From positions 1 through 59,393 of the IMG/VR virus record IMGVR_UViG_3300042922_000225: a DNA stretch of 59,393 bases; one strand, 5' to 3'. The translations under genes and the position numbers were made by a program. The notes beneath the pieces are model-generated. The model did not search any database. It saw nothing but the letters and a program-made list of their open reading frames with translations, and was not told the origin of the DNA. The number at the start of each line of letters is the position of its first letter. Position 1 is the stretch's first letter. The stretch comes from a virus. Below are positions 52,416-59,393 of this stretch, one piece after another.

Positions 52416-52934
52416 ATGCTTACATCACCTGACAATCTCTGGTCGCCCGACGAGGGCACCGAGTATAAGCCTGCTATCGATCAGGGCGCGTCGATGCAAT
52501 CGGTTCAGGATGCACTCTCCTCCCTCCGCGCGTCTTCGGTCACCCCGGGCGCGGTTTCTTTTAGCCCCACGTGGATCAACCTCACCCCCGGTAGTACGGG
52601 CGGCAGTATATCGGCCAAGTACCAGTTGATCCGAGGTCGATGCGTGGGGGAGATCGACGTGGTTCTCGGTTCGGGTTTCGCCCTCAACACCGGGGCTGTT
52701 GCCTTCCAGCCCCCCGTTCCTATGACCGCATCCCTCTACCACCCGGTTGGTACGGGTGTGTACGTGGACAGCGGAACGGGTTGGAGAAGCGGCCCCCTGC
52801 TTAACTTCGACGGAAACATTCGCCTTTTTGTTGTCGGGGGCGGCTACATGGTAAACGTGAACGCTACGGGAGACCCCTTCGGATGGGCTCAGGGCGACCG
52901 TATTCACCTGGCGTTCGACTACCCAACTTACTAA
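52416..52934 (+). CDS. Minor tail or receptor-binding protein, 172 aa
   Basis: N-terminal MLTSPDNLWSPDEGTEYKPAIDQGASMQSVQDALSSL, then a beta-sandwich-like domain (WINLTPGSTGGSISAKYQLIRGRCVGEIDVVLGSGFAL, DGNIRLFVVGGGYMVNVN). The C-terminal type is common in small fibre ends. Location before the lysin fits a tail fibre or receptor-binding subunit. Confidence 0.6.
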   Translation: MLTSPDNLWSPDEGTEYKPAIDQGASMQSVQDALSSLRASSVTPGAVSFSPTWINLTPGSTGGSISAKYQLIRGRCVGEIDVVLGSGFALNTGAVAFQPPVPMTASLYHPVGTGVYVDSGTGWRSGPLLNFDGNIRLFVVGGGYMVNVNATGDPFGWAQGDRIHLAFDYPTY

Positions 52935-52944
52935 GGGGATTCCT

Positions 52945-53643
52945 ATGCAACGAGATTGGCCTAACGGGGGTACTACACCCCCCTCCAAACCCGGGATGAA
53001 CTCCCAGTACAACCCGTTCCGGTCCACAAACGAATTCGGTACCGATCACTCCCTCACGGGGTGGCACCGAGGTATCGACCTGATCGGCTTCAGCAACATT
53101 AGGGCTGCGGCGGACGGTCGTGTGGTCTTTTCCGGGTCGAATGGGACTGCGGGCTACGAGGTAAAGATCCGTCACACTGATCTGACCGCCACTAGGTACC
53201 TACACATGAAGGCGGGATCTCTCCGGGTCCGGACGGGCGACACCGTTAAGCGCGGGGATATCATTGGGGTTATGGGCGCTACCGGGTACGCTGACGGCCC
53301 CCACCTACACTTCGAGTGCCTTGATGTCGATGACAACCGGCGAATCAACCCACGACTTTATATTGGTGCCGGTACTGCCGCTGGAAGTGGCGGTGTACCT
53401 TTTGACCCGAACGGAGATGACGAATTGAACCAGGACGAGAAAGACAAGCTGGACGCGATCTACGGTGCCCTCGTTGCACCCAGCGCGAATGGCCCGTACT
53501 ACAAGACCGATGCACTTATGAACCTTATTCGCACAGAGGTCCAGAAGTCTCTTGCCGATATTCAGGCCGGTAAGATCAACTACCCGAACCAGGATTACAA
53601 CGCCTTTACCGCGATTGTAAACGAGGTTCGAGGACAGAACTAA
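52945..53643 (+). CDS. Endolysin, M23 family peptidase
   Basis: 232 aa. The M23 domain spans about residues 25-135: GWHRGIDLIG (first metal ligands, about 41-45) and GPHLHFEC (about 117-122), with RTGDTVKRGDIIGVMGATG between. The C-terminal 90 residues (LNQDEKDKLDAIYGALVAPSANGPYYKTDALMNLIRTEVQKSL) may bind the wall. It lies directly ahead of the holin, so it probably works at lysis rather than at entry, unlike 50749-51801. Confidence 0.8.
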   Translation: MQRDWPNGGTTPPSKPGMNSQYNPFRSTNEFGTDHSLTGWHRGIDLIGFSNIRAAADGRVVFSGSNGTAGYEVKIRHTDLTATRYLHMKAGSLRVRTGDTVKRGDIIGVMGATGYADGPHLHFECLDVDDNRRINPRLYIGAGTAAGSGGVPFDPNGDDELNQDEKDKLDAIYGALVAPSANGPYYKTDALMNLIRTEVQKSLADIQAGKINYPNQDYNAFTAIVNEVRGQN

Positions 53644-53654
53644 GGAGAAGCACA

Positions 53655-53870
53655 ATGTCCGCATACGCAAAGGCTATCTACGCAGCTATCGTGGGTTTCG
53701 TGATCGCGTTCCTCACGGCAATTCTCCCCTACCTTCAGAATGGGGAGACTCTGGGCGAGGTCAACACCCTTGGTTGGGTGACTGCCCTCCTCGCCGGTCT
53801 GGTTTCGCTAGGTGTTACGGGCGGTGGCGTCTATGCCATCTCCAACAAGCCCGCGGTTACCAGCATCTAA
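53655..53870 (+). CDS. Holin
   Basis: 71 aa with two transmembrane helices (AAIVGFVIAFLTAILPYL and WVTALLAGLVSLGVTGGGVYAI) and short polar ends. Size, topology and place after the lysin match class II holins, which form membrane holes for lysin release. AAGGAG precedes the ATG. Confidence 0.8.
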   Translation: MSAYAKAIYAAIVGFVIAFLTAILPYLQNGETLGEVNTLGWVTALLAGLVSLGVTGGGVYAISNKPAVTSI

Positions 53871-53872
53871 GT

Positions 53873-54046
53873 TTCCGGTAAGGAAAACAAGGGCGACTCG
53901 CTACCGCCTTGGATGGAATGGGCTTAGGCCCGGCACGAGAAAGGAGCTTCCGGCTGTGACCCACGTAAGTGTCTGATCGGAGGTGACTCGCATCTCGGCT
54001 ACGCCCTACTGCTTCGGTGGTGGGGCGTTAGTCGTTGGGTACGACA
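53873..54046 (+). ncRNA. Candidate structured RNA after the holin gene
   Basis: No ORF fits. On the plus strand several hairpins can form: GTTTCC/GGAAAAC (53872-53890), GGGC-TTAG-GCCC (near 53918-53932), a 12-bp stem ACGCCCTACTGC/GTGGTGGGGCGT closed by TTCG (54001-54028), and GTCGT/ACGAC (54031-54045). The G-U pairs in the 12-bp stem mean it is stable only as plus-strand RNA. It could be a stable RNA or an mRNA 3' end; no known family recognised. Confidence 0.4.
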
Positions 54047-54047
54047 A

Positions 54048-54075
54048 AACCCCCGCCTGTGTAAGCACGGGGGTT
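54048..54075 (-). terminator. Terminator between converging operons
   Basis: AACCCCCG (54048-54055) pairs with CGGGGGTT (54068-54075). A TTTTG tract follows on the minus strand, so it ends the leftward genes; it may also stop rightward transcripts. Confidence 0.8.
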
Positions 54076-54087
54076 GTGTACGGTGTG

Positions 54088-54864
54088 TCAGATAGCGCGA
54101 ATCTCTGACGACGCCACTCGCTTTGTCTCCCGGAACCACGAGCCGCAGTCCAGGCACACAAGGCGTTGGTAATGGCCGGTGAGGGTCTTAGCCGTCCCGC
54201 GCTTCTGGAGGCTTGTAGAGCCGCAAGAGTGGCACGAGAACGGGTTGGACGGGTCCGCTGGATGGGGCATCTTGATGAAGGATTTCATCTCGTCAAACAA
54301 AGGCAGAAGGAGCTTGGTGTCCTTGATGCTGTACCGGCGCATCTTGTTCCACGCCCGCGTGCGGATTGCCTCATCCTCTGAGTTGCATTCAAGGGCCAAC
54401 TGCATCGTGTTGACATCGATCTTGCGATCCTCAAGCAACAGGGCTGAGACGTAATCGAGTTTCCGGGACAAGAACCGCGAGTGCTGCTTAGCCACCTGGA
54501 ACATGTCGATGTGCTTCACAGGCGGCGGTGCGCTCCATCCCTCCAGCAGGAAGGAGCCCTCGATCCACGGCCAGTCAAATCGCTTTGAGTTCCAGCCCAT
54601 GATGACATCGGCCTCAGAGACCAGATCGTATAGACCCTTGAGCATCCCGAGGTAGTCGCCCTCGTTGTGGTGCTCGCTGTCGAACAGGGTCTTCTTGGTT
54701 CCCACCCACTGCGCGCTGTAACACATGATCCGGCTGGGTGAAATGATCTGCCGGTGCCCAATGATCGGCTGCCACAAATCGTACGTCCACACGGCGGCGG
54801 GCATAATCTCAATATCCAGCGCCAGGATTTTCAGCTTCGAATGAGCTTCTACTGTATCACTCAC
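54088..54864 (-). CDS. DEDD 3'-5' exonuclease with C-terminal zinc ribbon
   Basis: 258 aa. LALDIEIMP holds the D-x-E ligands (about residues 16-18), IMGWNSKRFDWPWIEG the second Asp (about 97), and YSIKDTKLLLPLF the final Tyr-Asp (about 180). This matches RNase H-fold exonucleases of the PolB-exo type. CHSCGSTSLQKR and CLDCGSWF (about 210-245) make a zinc ribbon. It probably edits or processes DNA beside the family A polymerase. Last gene of the leftward arm on the circular map. Confidence 0.8.
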   Translation of the reverse strand: MSDTVEAHSKLKILALDIEIMPAAVWTYDLWQPIIGHRQIISPSRIMCYSAQWVGTKKTLFDSEHHNEGDYLGMLKGLYDLVSEADVIMGWNSKRFDWPWIEGSFLLEGWSAPPPVKHIDMFQVAKQHSRFLSRKLDYVSALLLEDRKIDVNTMQLALECNSEDEAIRTRAWNKMRRYSIKDTKLLLPLFDEMKSFIKMPHPADPSNPFSCHSCGSTSLQKRGTAKTLTGHYQRLVCLDCGSWFRETKRVASSEIRAI

Positions 54865-54891
54865 TTTGTCCCCTCTCCTCGTTCAAGTCTA

Positions 54892-55071
54892 CTAAACCTC
54901 TCTCCAGATGATGTTGAAGCTGTGAAGGCCCTGAGACTCCTCGATCCGCCGGTACACCTCGTGCTCCAGCCGGGGCTTGGACGACTCGTGAACGAAGTCA
55001 TCGAGCGTTGTCACATAGGCCGTCCACTCGTTGCGCCGAACGTGCGTGATATCGACCGGGATGTAGTTCAC
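54892..55071 (-). CDS. Hypothetical protein, 59 aa
   Basis: GTG at 55071 (VNYIPVDITHVRRNEWTAYVTTLDDFV) overlaps the upstream TGA (GTGA). Beta then helix, acidic. Family unknown. Confidence 0.6.
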   Translation of the reverse strand: MNYIPVDITHVRRNEWTAYVTTLDDFVHESSKPRLEHEVYRRIEESQGLHSFNIIWREV

Positions 55072-55250
55072 AGCAGCCCCTCCTTTATTGCCCACTTGAT
55101 GCACGCCACGGGGTCTCCACTGCCGAAGCGCTGCCCGTCAAGAAACTCAATCACTCTATCCACTCCTTCTTTGTACCCCATCGTCTGATAGACCGTGATT
55201 CGGTCCCAGCTTTCACCGAAGTCTTCGTCGTTGAAGTCGGCGTATCTCAC
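55068..55250 (-). CDS. Hypothetical protein, 60 aa
   Basis: GTG at 55250 overlaps the stop of the 19-codon frame upstream. MRYADFNDEDFGESWDRITV, then GVDRVIEFLDGQRFGSGDPVACIKWAIKEGLL. A small alpha/beta protein of unknown family. Confidence 0.6.
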   Translation of the reverse strand: MRYADFNDEDFGESWDRITVYQTMGYKEGVDRVIEFLDGQRFGSGDPVACIKWAIKEGLL

Positions 55251-55306
55251 TTTGCCAGCCCCAGCCTCTCTTCCAGTCTTGCAAGAATCTCGTCGTAGTC
55301 AGTCAT
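55247..55306 (-). CDS. Micropeptide, 19 aa
   Basis: ATG at 55306 overlaps the thyX stop, and its TGA overlaps the next GTG. MTDYDEILARLEERLGLAK is one charged helix. The two overlaps suggest translation even if only to couple thyX with the next gene. Confidence 0.4.
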   Translation of the reverse strand: MTDYDEILARLEERLGLAK

Positions 55307-55985
55307 TGATCGCCTTCCAAGCACCATAGCTGATCGGGAACAGTGTTGCAATCCCCGCTTCGATCTTCTGAGCTACCTCCACGATTTCAAGCTGTGGGTG
55401 CCCGTGTGAGCCGTTACGGAGCTTCAGCACATCGAACCATGCCCGGAGGTTTCCTGAGACGTAGAAGGACGTGTAGAGGCCCTGTGGGAGCACCGCGCGG
55501 GCTACTTCCTTGGCGACGCCGTTCTTCAACATCAGGTTATACTGCTCGACGGCCTTGGCGGATGCAATCTCGATCCGGGTAACGGTGTTGGCGTTGAGGT
55601 TAAACCAGTCAGGGTCCTCGGGATCAAGGTGACCCATCTCAGGCCGAGCAGACGTACCCTTGTTCACCAAAGGGCGGTCAGCATCGGGAACCCAGAACAC
55701 GGGGTCTGGCTCGGTGTACCGTCCGGACTGCACGGAGAACGACAGGTGGCGGTGGCGAGTAATCTGCGCCAGCACGAACAGCGGTGCTTCTACCCGGAAG
55801 GTGGCCCCCAGGTGCTCAAACGGTGCAAAATGCCCTTCAGAAATCAGGTACTTAATCAGCCCGTTAAGGCGCTCAAGGCTTACGGTCTGCCCGCCGGTAG
55901 AAACCCGTGCAGCAGAGGCCGCGTCCTCATCGGAGCCCCAGTGCTGGAGGACATCTACCGTCATGTCACTTCGGAATTCAGTCAT
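55299..55985 (-). CDS. thyX: Flavin-dependent thymidylate synthase
   Basis: 228 aa from ATG 55985, which overlaps the upstream stop. The ThyX signature RHRHLSFSVQSGRY (RHRx7S pattern) is at about residues 82-95, with HFAPFEH upstream and the C-terminal LPQGLYTSFYVSGNLRAWFDVLKLR region that binds dUMP and flavin. ThyX makes dTMP from dUMP using FAD and methylene-tetrahydrofolate. With NrdH it suggests the phage boosts thymidine supply. Confidence 0.95.
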   Translation of the reverse strand: MTEFRSDMTVDVLQHWGSDEDAASAARVSTGGQTVSLERLNGLIKYLISEGHFAPFEHLGATFRVEAPLFVLAQITRHRHLSFSVQSGRYTEPDPVFWVPDADRPLVNKGTSARPEMGHLDPEDPDWFNLNANTVTRIEIASAKAVEQYNLMLKNGVAKEVARAVLPQGLYTSFYVSGNLRAWFDVLKLRNGSHGHPQLEIVEVAQKIEAGIATLFPISYGAWKAIND

Positions 55986-56146
55986 CGCTTCTCCCACCAC
56001 TCCCCGAACGCCGCACGTCCAGCGCTCTCTGCCGCCACTTCACTAGTGTAGTTGTCGTCCATGAAGATCAGATCCCCGTTGACTACGGTCGTCACGTCGT
56101 AAAGCTCGTGCTCATTCTTGTCGATGTCAATTTGCAGCTTAGCCAT
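55982..56146 (-). CDS. Hypothetical acidic protein, 54 aa
   Basis: GGTGGAGGACA precedes the ATG at 56146. MAKLQIDIDKNEHELYDVTTVVNGDLIFMDDN is beta-rich and acidic and ends AAFGEWWEKR. Family unknown. Confidence 0.6.
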   Translation of the reverse strand: MAKLQIDIDKNEHELYDVTTVVNGDLIFMDDNYTSEVAAESAGRAAFGEWWEKR

Positions 56147-56717
56147 TGTCCTCCACCCATTCTGTCAGCAATGTAAAAGTCGGCTTGTGTTTCATCTCTC
56201 GCGCCAGGTAAGCAATACCGTGAGCAACCGAAGAGCGTGCGTCGTTATAATCCTTCAAAGTCTCTCCGATCTCCTTCCGGCCAACATAGTATCCTGAGTC
56301 CTCTAGGAACTGATCCCGGCGCTTTTTCTTGTCCGCAAGACTGTCACCCCCGACCAGATATTGGAACTTCGGGTCACGATACCGCTTGCGGTCATTCCTG
56401 TCAACCAACCCACGATCAATCAGGACACCGATTACGGGAAGGGCTTCAAGCGATACCGTCGTATAGTTGAAATTCTTGGTGTTTCGGGCGGTGAAGGCTT
56501 CACAAATCACGTCTTCAGGCTCGATCCAGGCCGCATCAACTCGAAACCCGATATGCGGCTCAACCTGCCGGGAGGAGAACCAATCGCTCATGCCTTCCGC
56601 ACCGCCCCGGAACTGAGTGGCGTACTCCAGCACCGGCAAGGTCTCTTCGGTGTACGAGAGAACCGAGATTCCCGACTCTAGGCCCGGGTCGATGGACAGG
56701 ATGTAGTTGTCAGTCAT
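56139..56717 (-). CDS. RuvC-like Holliday junction resolvase
   Basis: 192 aa. LSIDPGLESGISVLSY supplies the first Asp of the RNase H-fold (residue 10), EDVICEAFTARN the Glu (about 72), and LKDYNDARSSVAHGIAYLAR the C-terminal Asp pair. This fits phage RuvC-like resolvases that trim branched DNA before packaging. It overlaps the upstream gene by 8 nt. Confidence 0.8.
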   Translation of the reverse strand: MTDNYILSIDPGLESGISVLSYTEETLPVLEYATQFRGGAEGMSDWFSSRQVEPHIGFRVDAAWIEPEDVICEAFTARNTKNFNYTTVSLEALPVIGVLIDRGLVDRNDRKRYRDPKFQYLVGGDSLADKKKRRDQFLEDSGYYVGRKEIGETLKDYNDARSSVAHGIAYLAREMKHKPTFTLLTEWVEDNG

Positions 56718-56877
56718 CTGTGGGCTCTGCCTGCCGCGGGAAAATCTTCAGCGTTCGGTTATCGTCCTGGAGGTGCAGTTCAATGCCTCCGCTCCACGCC
56801 CCGTACCGCTCAAAAACGGTCCCGTCTTCTAGAATCACCGTGATCCGGGTGACGTTCTTCAGATCGTCGTACTTCAC
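56710..56877 (-). CDS. Hypothetical protein, 55 aa
   Basis: GTG at 56877 (VKYDDLKNVTRITVILEDGTVFERYGAW) overlaps the upstream TGA. Nearly all beta, a likely small barrel. Family unknown. Confidence 0.6.
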   Translation of the reverse strand: MKYDDLKNVTRITVILEDGTVFERYGAWSGGIELHLQDDNRTLKIFPRQAEPTDD

Positions 56878-57005
56878 TTCTTCTCCTCGGTGTGACACTC
56901 GCAGGCGCACGGCCTGGTAACGAAACGATAGCACATCTCATGGCTTCCTGGCGACACCCACGTGCAAAAACCGCTCCTGTCCATGCCGCTCTTGTGGTCA
57001 GACAT
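56874..57005 (-). CDS. Cys-rich putative zinc protein, 43 aa
   Basis: ATG at 57005 overlaps the polymerase stop by one base. FCTWVSPGSHEMCYRF and CACECHTEE give five cysteines and two histidines, typical of a small zinc fold. Role unknown. Confidence 0.6.
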   Translation of the reverse strand: MSDHKSGMDRSGFCTWVSPGSHEMCYRFVTRPCACECHTEEKK

Positions 57006-58843
57006 CAGTGCCCCGCACCAAACCAGTCTTCAGCATCCAGCGGACCCACGGACATCGGGAACTCAATCGGCTGGCTAACATTGCTACCTGGGTCGAACGT
57101 GTACGTCATGGTCTCCAGAATGTACGGCACTGCGGTCTCCACTTCGTTCTTAGGGATACACCACACGATAGCATCATGAACTGTCATCCGCAACCAGCGC
57201 ATCATTTCGATGTTTTCGCGGGCAATACGGATCAGACCTTCGAACAAAATTTCTCTTGTCGTGGACTGGCCTGCAAGCGCGGAGGACTGGGTGAAGCTGC
57301 GGTCGGGGTCAACCACCATGCGCCGACCCCACCAGTTGGTGACAAATCCCGATTCGCCCTCCCGGGTGATCTGGTCCTGCCAGCGAGCAACGTAAGGGTA
57401 TGTCGTCCGGTAGTTATCCAGGAACCCCAGCGCTTCGGGAACGGTCACATCCAGGGTAGCCGCGAGCTTCTTAGCGCCCACCCGGTATGACATTCCGTGC
57501 GTACCGGGCTTGGTCTTGTTCCGGTAATACTTCGGGTCATCGTCGTACTTGTCAGGAAAGAAGATCCGCCCCGTGATCTCATGAGCGTCAGCGCCAGGTG
57601 CAAAACGCTCAGCGTACGCCTCATCTCCCGACAACGCCGCAACGGCACGCGCATCGGCGGCAGAGAAGTCCATCTCGACCATGACCATATCCGGGTCTGC
57701 GATGAAGTAGCGCTTTTCTACCGCCCCCGGTCCCCGCGCAGTCCACACGGTAAGCCCCGGGCGCTGAACGGAGGTACGCCCCGAGCGCTGAAGGCAGGCA
57801 ATCTCCGGGTGAATGCGCCCATCCTCGTAAGTGGAGTCAAGGGCGAGTTGCGCAAGGGAGCGCTGACCCTGGAGAGTTGCAAGGGCACGGCCCAACTTCT
57901 CAGCCTCGGTGCCTTCGGAAATAGCAACCATCGTCTCGCCGCTAAAGGAGGGTGCGCCAGATGCGGTGCGAGTCCAGGTGTCGTTTTTCTCCGGGACAAT
58001 GCCGAAAGACTCAAACGCCTTGATAATCGAGCCTTTACCGGCGTTGGACTTCCACGGCATTTTAGAGTCCGTTGGCATATCGAAATCTCGAACCAGCCAG
58101 TCCATGATCTCTTCACGCTCTTTGGCAAGTTCATCCACGCGGGCCTGAGCCTCGGCGGTGTTAACCAGCACGCCATTGCGGGTGATCTGTGCGTTGATGC
58201 TCCACACGATCATCTCGCGCCAGATGTAATCGCCCCGGTAGTTCTGAGACTTAATCATCGACAGAAGCTGCCGGTAAATGTGCCGAACAGCCACCACGTC
58301 CTGAATCATGTAGGCGTAGAAGTCCAGGTCATCAAGGGGGATAAGGGAGAAGTCTAGGTCACGCACCGCAGTCTTGGGCGGGTTGTACTTCTTGGCAAGC
58401 TCTTTCAGGTCACCCATCTTGCCCGGAACGCCAAGCTGATGTGCCTGCTCATCGAGCGAGAGCCACTTCTTCGCCCGCTCGGGCTTTGCCCCGTCGAACA
58501 CGGTACGCCCGTCCTTGTTCACGTAGCTGTAGGGGGCGGGGTTCACAAGCGAGGCCAAAACGTACGAATCAATGACCCGGCCTTCAAGAGCAAGCTCCAG
58601 GGGCCGCATACTGTCCTTGCCGTAAAGCACTGACAGGTCGTAAGAAACTGAATTATGAGCGACGTTGAACCGGGCAGACTCGATAAGCGAAATCATCTCG
58701 TCGTAATCGGTCGTAACCTGAACCTCGCCATCGTCCCAAGCGAATTGCATCGTACGCACGAACTCCTGGGGGCTCATGCCGTACTGCTTTCCAGCCGAAT
58801 GAGTCTCCGTATCCCAAAACAGGAAGCGTCCCGCGGGCGTCAC
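57005..58843 (-). CDS. Family A DNA polymerase with 3'-5' exonuclease domain
   Basis: 612 aa from GTG 58843, overlapping the upstream stop. N-terminal DEDD exonuclease: FWDTETHSAG (about residue 10), AHNSVSYDLSVLYG (about 60) and VIDSYVLASL (about 90). Polymerase motif A is VEMDFSAADARAVAALSGDE (about 393), motif B RNKTKPGTHGMSYRVGAKKL (about 448) and motif C MTVHDAIVW (about 560). Motif C reads HDA where family A enzymes usually have HDE, an oddity worth checking. It is the main replicative polymerase candidate, working with the prim-pol/helicase. Confidence 0.95.
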   Translation of the reverse strand: MTPAGRFLFWDTETHSAGKQYGMSPQEFVRTMQFAWDDGEVQVTTDYDEMISLIESARFNVAHNSVSYDLSVLYGKDSMRPLELALEGRVIDSYVLASLVNPAPYSYVNKDGRTVFDGAKPERAKKWLSLDEQAHQLGVPGKMGDLKELAKKYNPPKTAVRDLDFSLIPLDDLDFYAYMIQDVVAVRHIYRQLLSMIKSQNYRGDYIWREMIVWSINAQITRNGVLVNTAEAQARVDELAKEREEIMDWLVRDFDMPTDSKMPWKSNAGKGSIIKAFESFGIVPEKNDTWTRTASGAPSFSGETMVAISEGTEAEKLGRALATLQGQRSLAQLALDSTYEDGRIHPEIACLQRSGRTSVQRPGLTVWTARGPGAVEKRYFIADPDMVMVEMDFSAADARAVAALSGDEAYAERFAPGADAHEITGRIFFPDKYDDDPKYYRNKTKPGTHGMSYRVGAKKLAATLDVTVPEALGFLDNYRTTYPYVARWQDQITREGESGFVTNWWGRRMVVDPDRSFTQSSALAGQSTTREILFEGLIRIARENIEMMRWLRMTVHDAIVWCIPKNEVETAVPYILETMTYTFDPGSNVSQPIEFPMSVGPLDAEDWFGAGH

Positions 58844-59184
58844 AGGTTCTCACGCTCCAAGATAGCAAGTACATCTTTCGCACCGCCGTAGGGGTCCTCG
58901 TTACCATACTCGATCGCCCAAGACTTCTGATGCTGAATAGCCCGTTTCAATTCGTCCCGAAGACCCGTGAGCGCCGCACGGAGGGTCTTGTACTCCTTCG
59001 ACACACGCTTGTAAACGTAGCCGTCGTGCCAGACCGTGAAACGAGGCCCATCGCCGTAGCTGTAGGTCGTCTCGATGCTCCAGTGGCAATCCTTGTCCTT
59101 GGGGTGATCCACGTTGACAAGCTCGTACCAGATACCGCTCAACCGAACGATCTCATCAGACAGCACGTTGTAGTCGTCGCTCAC
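58840..59184 (-). CDS. Hypothetical protein, 114 aa
   Basis: GTG at 59184 overlaps the stop of the HTH gene on the circular map (GTGA). N-terminal beta part (SIETTYSYGDGPRFTVWHDGYVYKRV) and a charged helix (TLRAALTGLRDELKRAIQHQKSW). The first codons are repeated at positions 1-29 of the window. Family unknown; sits just upstream of polA in the operon. Confidence 0.65.
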   Translation of the reverse strand: MSDDYNVLSDEIVRLSGIWYELVNVDHPKDKDCHWSIETTYSYGDGPRFTVWHDGYVYKRVSKEYKTLRAALTGLRDELKRAIQHQKSWAIEYGNEDPYGGAKDVLAILERENL

Positions 59185-59393
59185 AGCACCCTCCCTCTCG
59201 TGTTGAACCCGGAATCCCGGTTGCCCTCGATCTTACCGCGCCTTTCGAACTCACGCAACCCTCGGTTTACTTCTCTAATCACAGCCGCCTCTCCCGACCC
59301 TCCACGTTCGAACGGGGCGTAGTCCGGGAAATGCCGCCGTAGAGTGCGGTGATCGACTCCCATTGTCCGGCGGATCTCATTCAGCGACACGCC
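59156..59393. repeat. Right copy of 238-bp terminal repeat / contig overlap
   Basis: Matches 1-238 with one mismatch (t at 59266, c at 111). It shows that the window ends join, so genes at both edges are one operon. Whether the repeat is a real packaged terminal repeat or an assembly overlap from a circular or permuted genome cannot be decided from the sequence. Confidence 0.9.
59181..59393 (-). CDS. Partial second copy of the HTH gene
   Basis: The C-terminal part of the helix-turn-helix protein (complete at 26-319), cut by the window end. It differs by Asn for Ser in REVNRGLREF. It is the same gene seen twice because of the terminal overlap, not a separate locus. Confidence 0.75.
   Translation of the reverse strand, partial: GVSLNEIRRTMGVDHRTLRRHFPDYAPFERGGSGEAAVIREVNRGLREFERRGKIEGNRDSGFNTRGRVL

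Noticed and set aside
53941-54030. Second tRNA or hammerhead ribozyme in the post-holin stretch
   Set aside because: No cloverleaf can be drawn, and the hammerhead core (CUGAUGA with GAAA) is absent.
1-59393. Search for lysogeny genes (integrase, excisionase, attachment site, CI-like repressor, ParA/B)
   Set aside because: No protein with serine or tyrosine recombinase motifs and no att-like duplication of a tRNA end was seen. The small HTH proteins alone do not show lysogeny.

Overview
The window is essentially the whole genome of a tailed phage with a long non-contractile tail (siphovirus type) that infects an actinobacterium. Actinobacterial signs are the high GC content, a WhiB-family regulator, an NrdH redoxin, a DUF7455 zinc protein, a flavin-dependent thymidylate synthase (ThyX), frequent GTG/TTG starts and several apparently leaderless promoters. 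I see no integrase, excisionase or recognisable repressor, so a virulent lifestyle is the simplest reading. Positions 1-238 reappear at 59156-59393 with one mismatch. The molecule is therefore best read as a circular map of about 59,155 bp, opened inside a leftward operon. Calls rest on reading the sequence and its translations only; no database search was run.

Layout. (1) 26-23214, all leftward: replication and recombination genes (prim-pol/helicase, tRNA-Asn, SSB, PD-(D/E)XK nuclease, Erf-like annealing protein, DnaQ-like exonuclease, SNF2-like helicase), a WhiB regulator, two HNH homing endonucleases and more than 50 small genes of 20-110 residues, mostly joined by 1-20 nt stop/start overlaps. 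At least nine sigma70-like promoters with an exact 17-nt spacer serve this arm, several followed by a shared leader that ends in AAGGAGG. (2) 23268-23592: divergent control region. (3) 23593-27851, rightward: small accessory genes, NrdH, two membrane proteins and a DUF3310 protein. (4) 27975-53870, rightward: TerS, TerL, portal, protease/scaffold, decoration protein, major capsid protein, capsid fibre genes, head-tail connectors, tail tube proteins, tail assembly chaperones with a -1 frameshift, tape measure, a tail SGNH hydrolase, minor tail proteins (one with an M23 peptidase domain), an M23 lysin and a holin. (5) 53873-54075: structured non-coding stretch and terminator between converging operons. 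(6) 54088-59184, leftward: DEDD exonuclease with zinc ribbon, ThyX, RuvC-like resolvase, family A DNA polymerase and small genes. This joins region 1 across the map junction.

The most notable non-coding signal is a short motif close to cTGATAAACTgGATAG, present about 17 times on the plus strand, ahead of late genes and often only 9-10 nt before the start codon. It looks like an extended -10 late promoter giving short-leader or leaderless mRNAs. Late genes are cut into modules by intrinsic terminators (several with cUUCGg loops), each followed by a new copy of the motif. Two small membrane-protein genes interrupt the late region as morons. They share a 59-bp promoter repeat, and one is bounded by a perfect 16-bp direct repeat copied from the end of the upstream tail gene.
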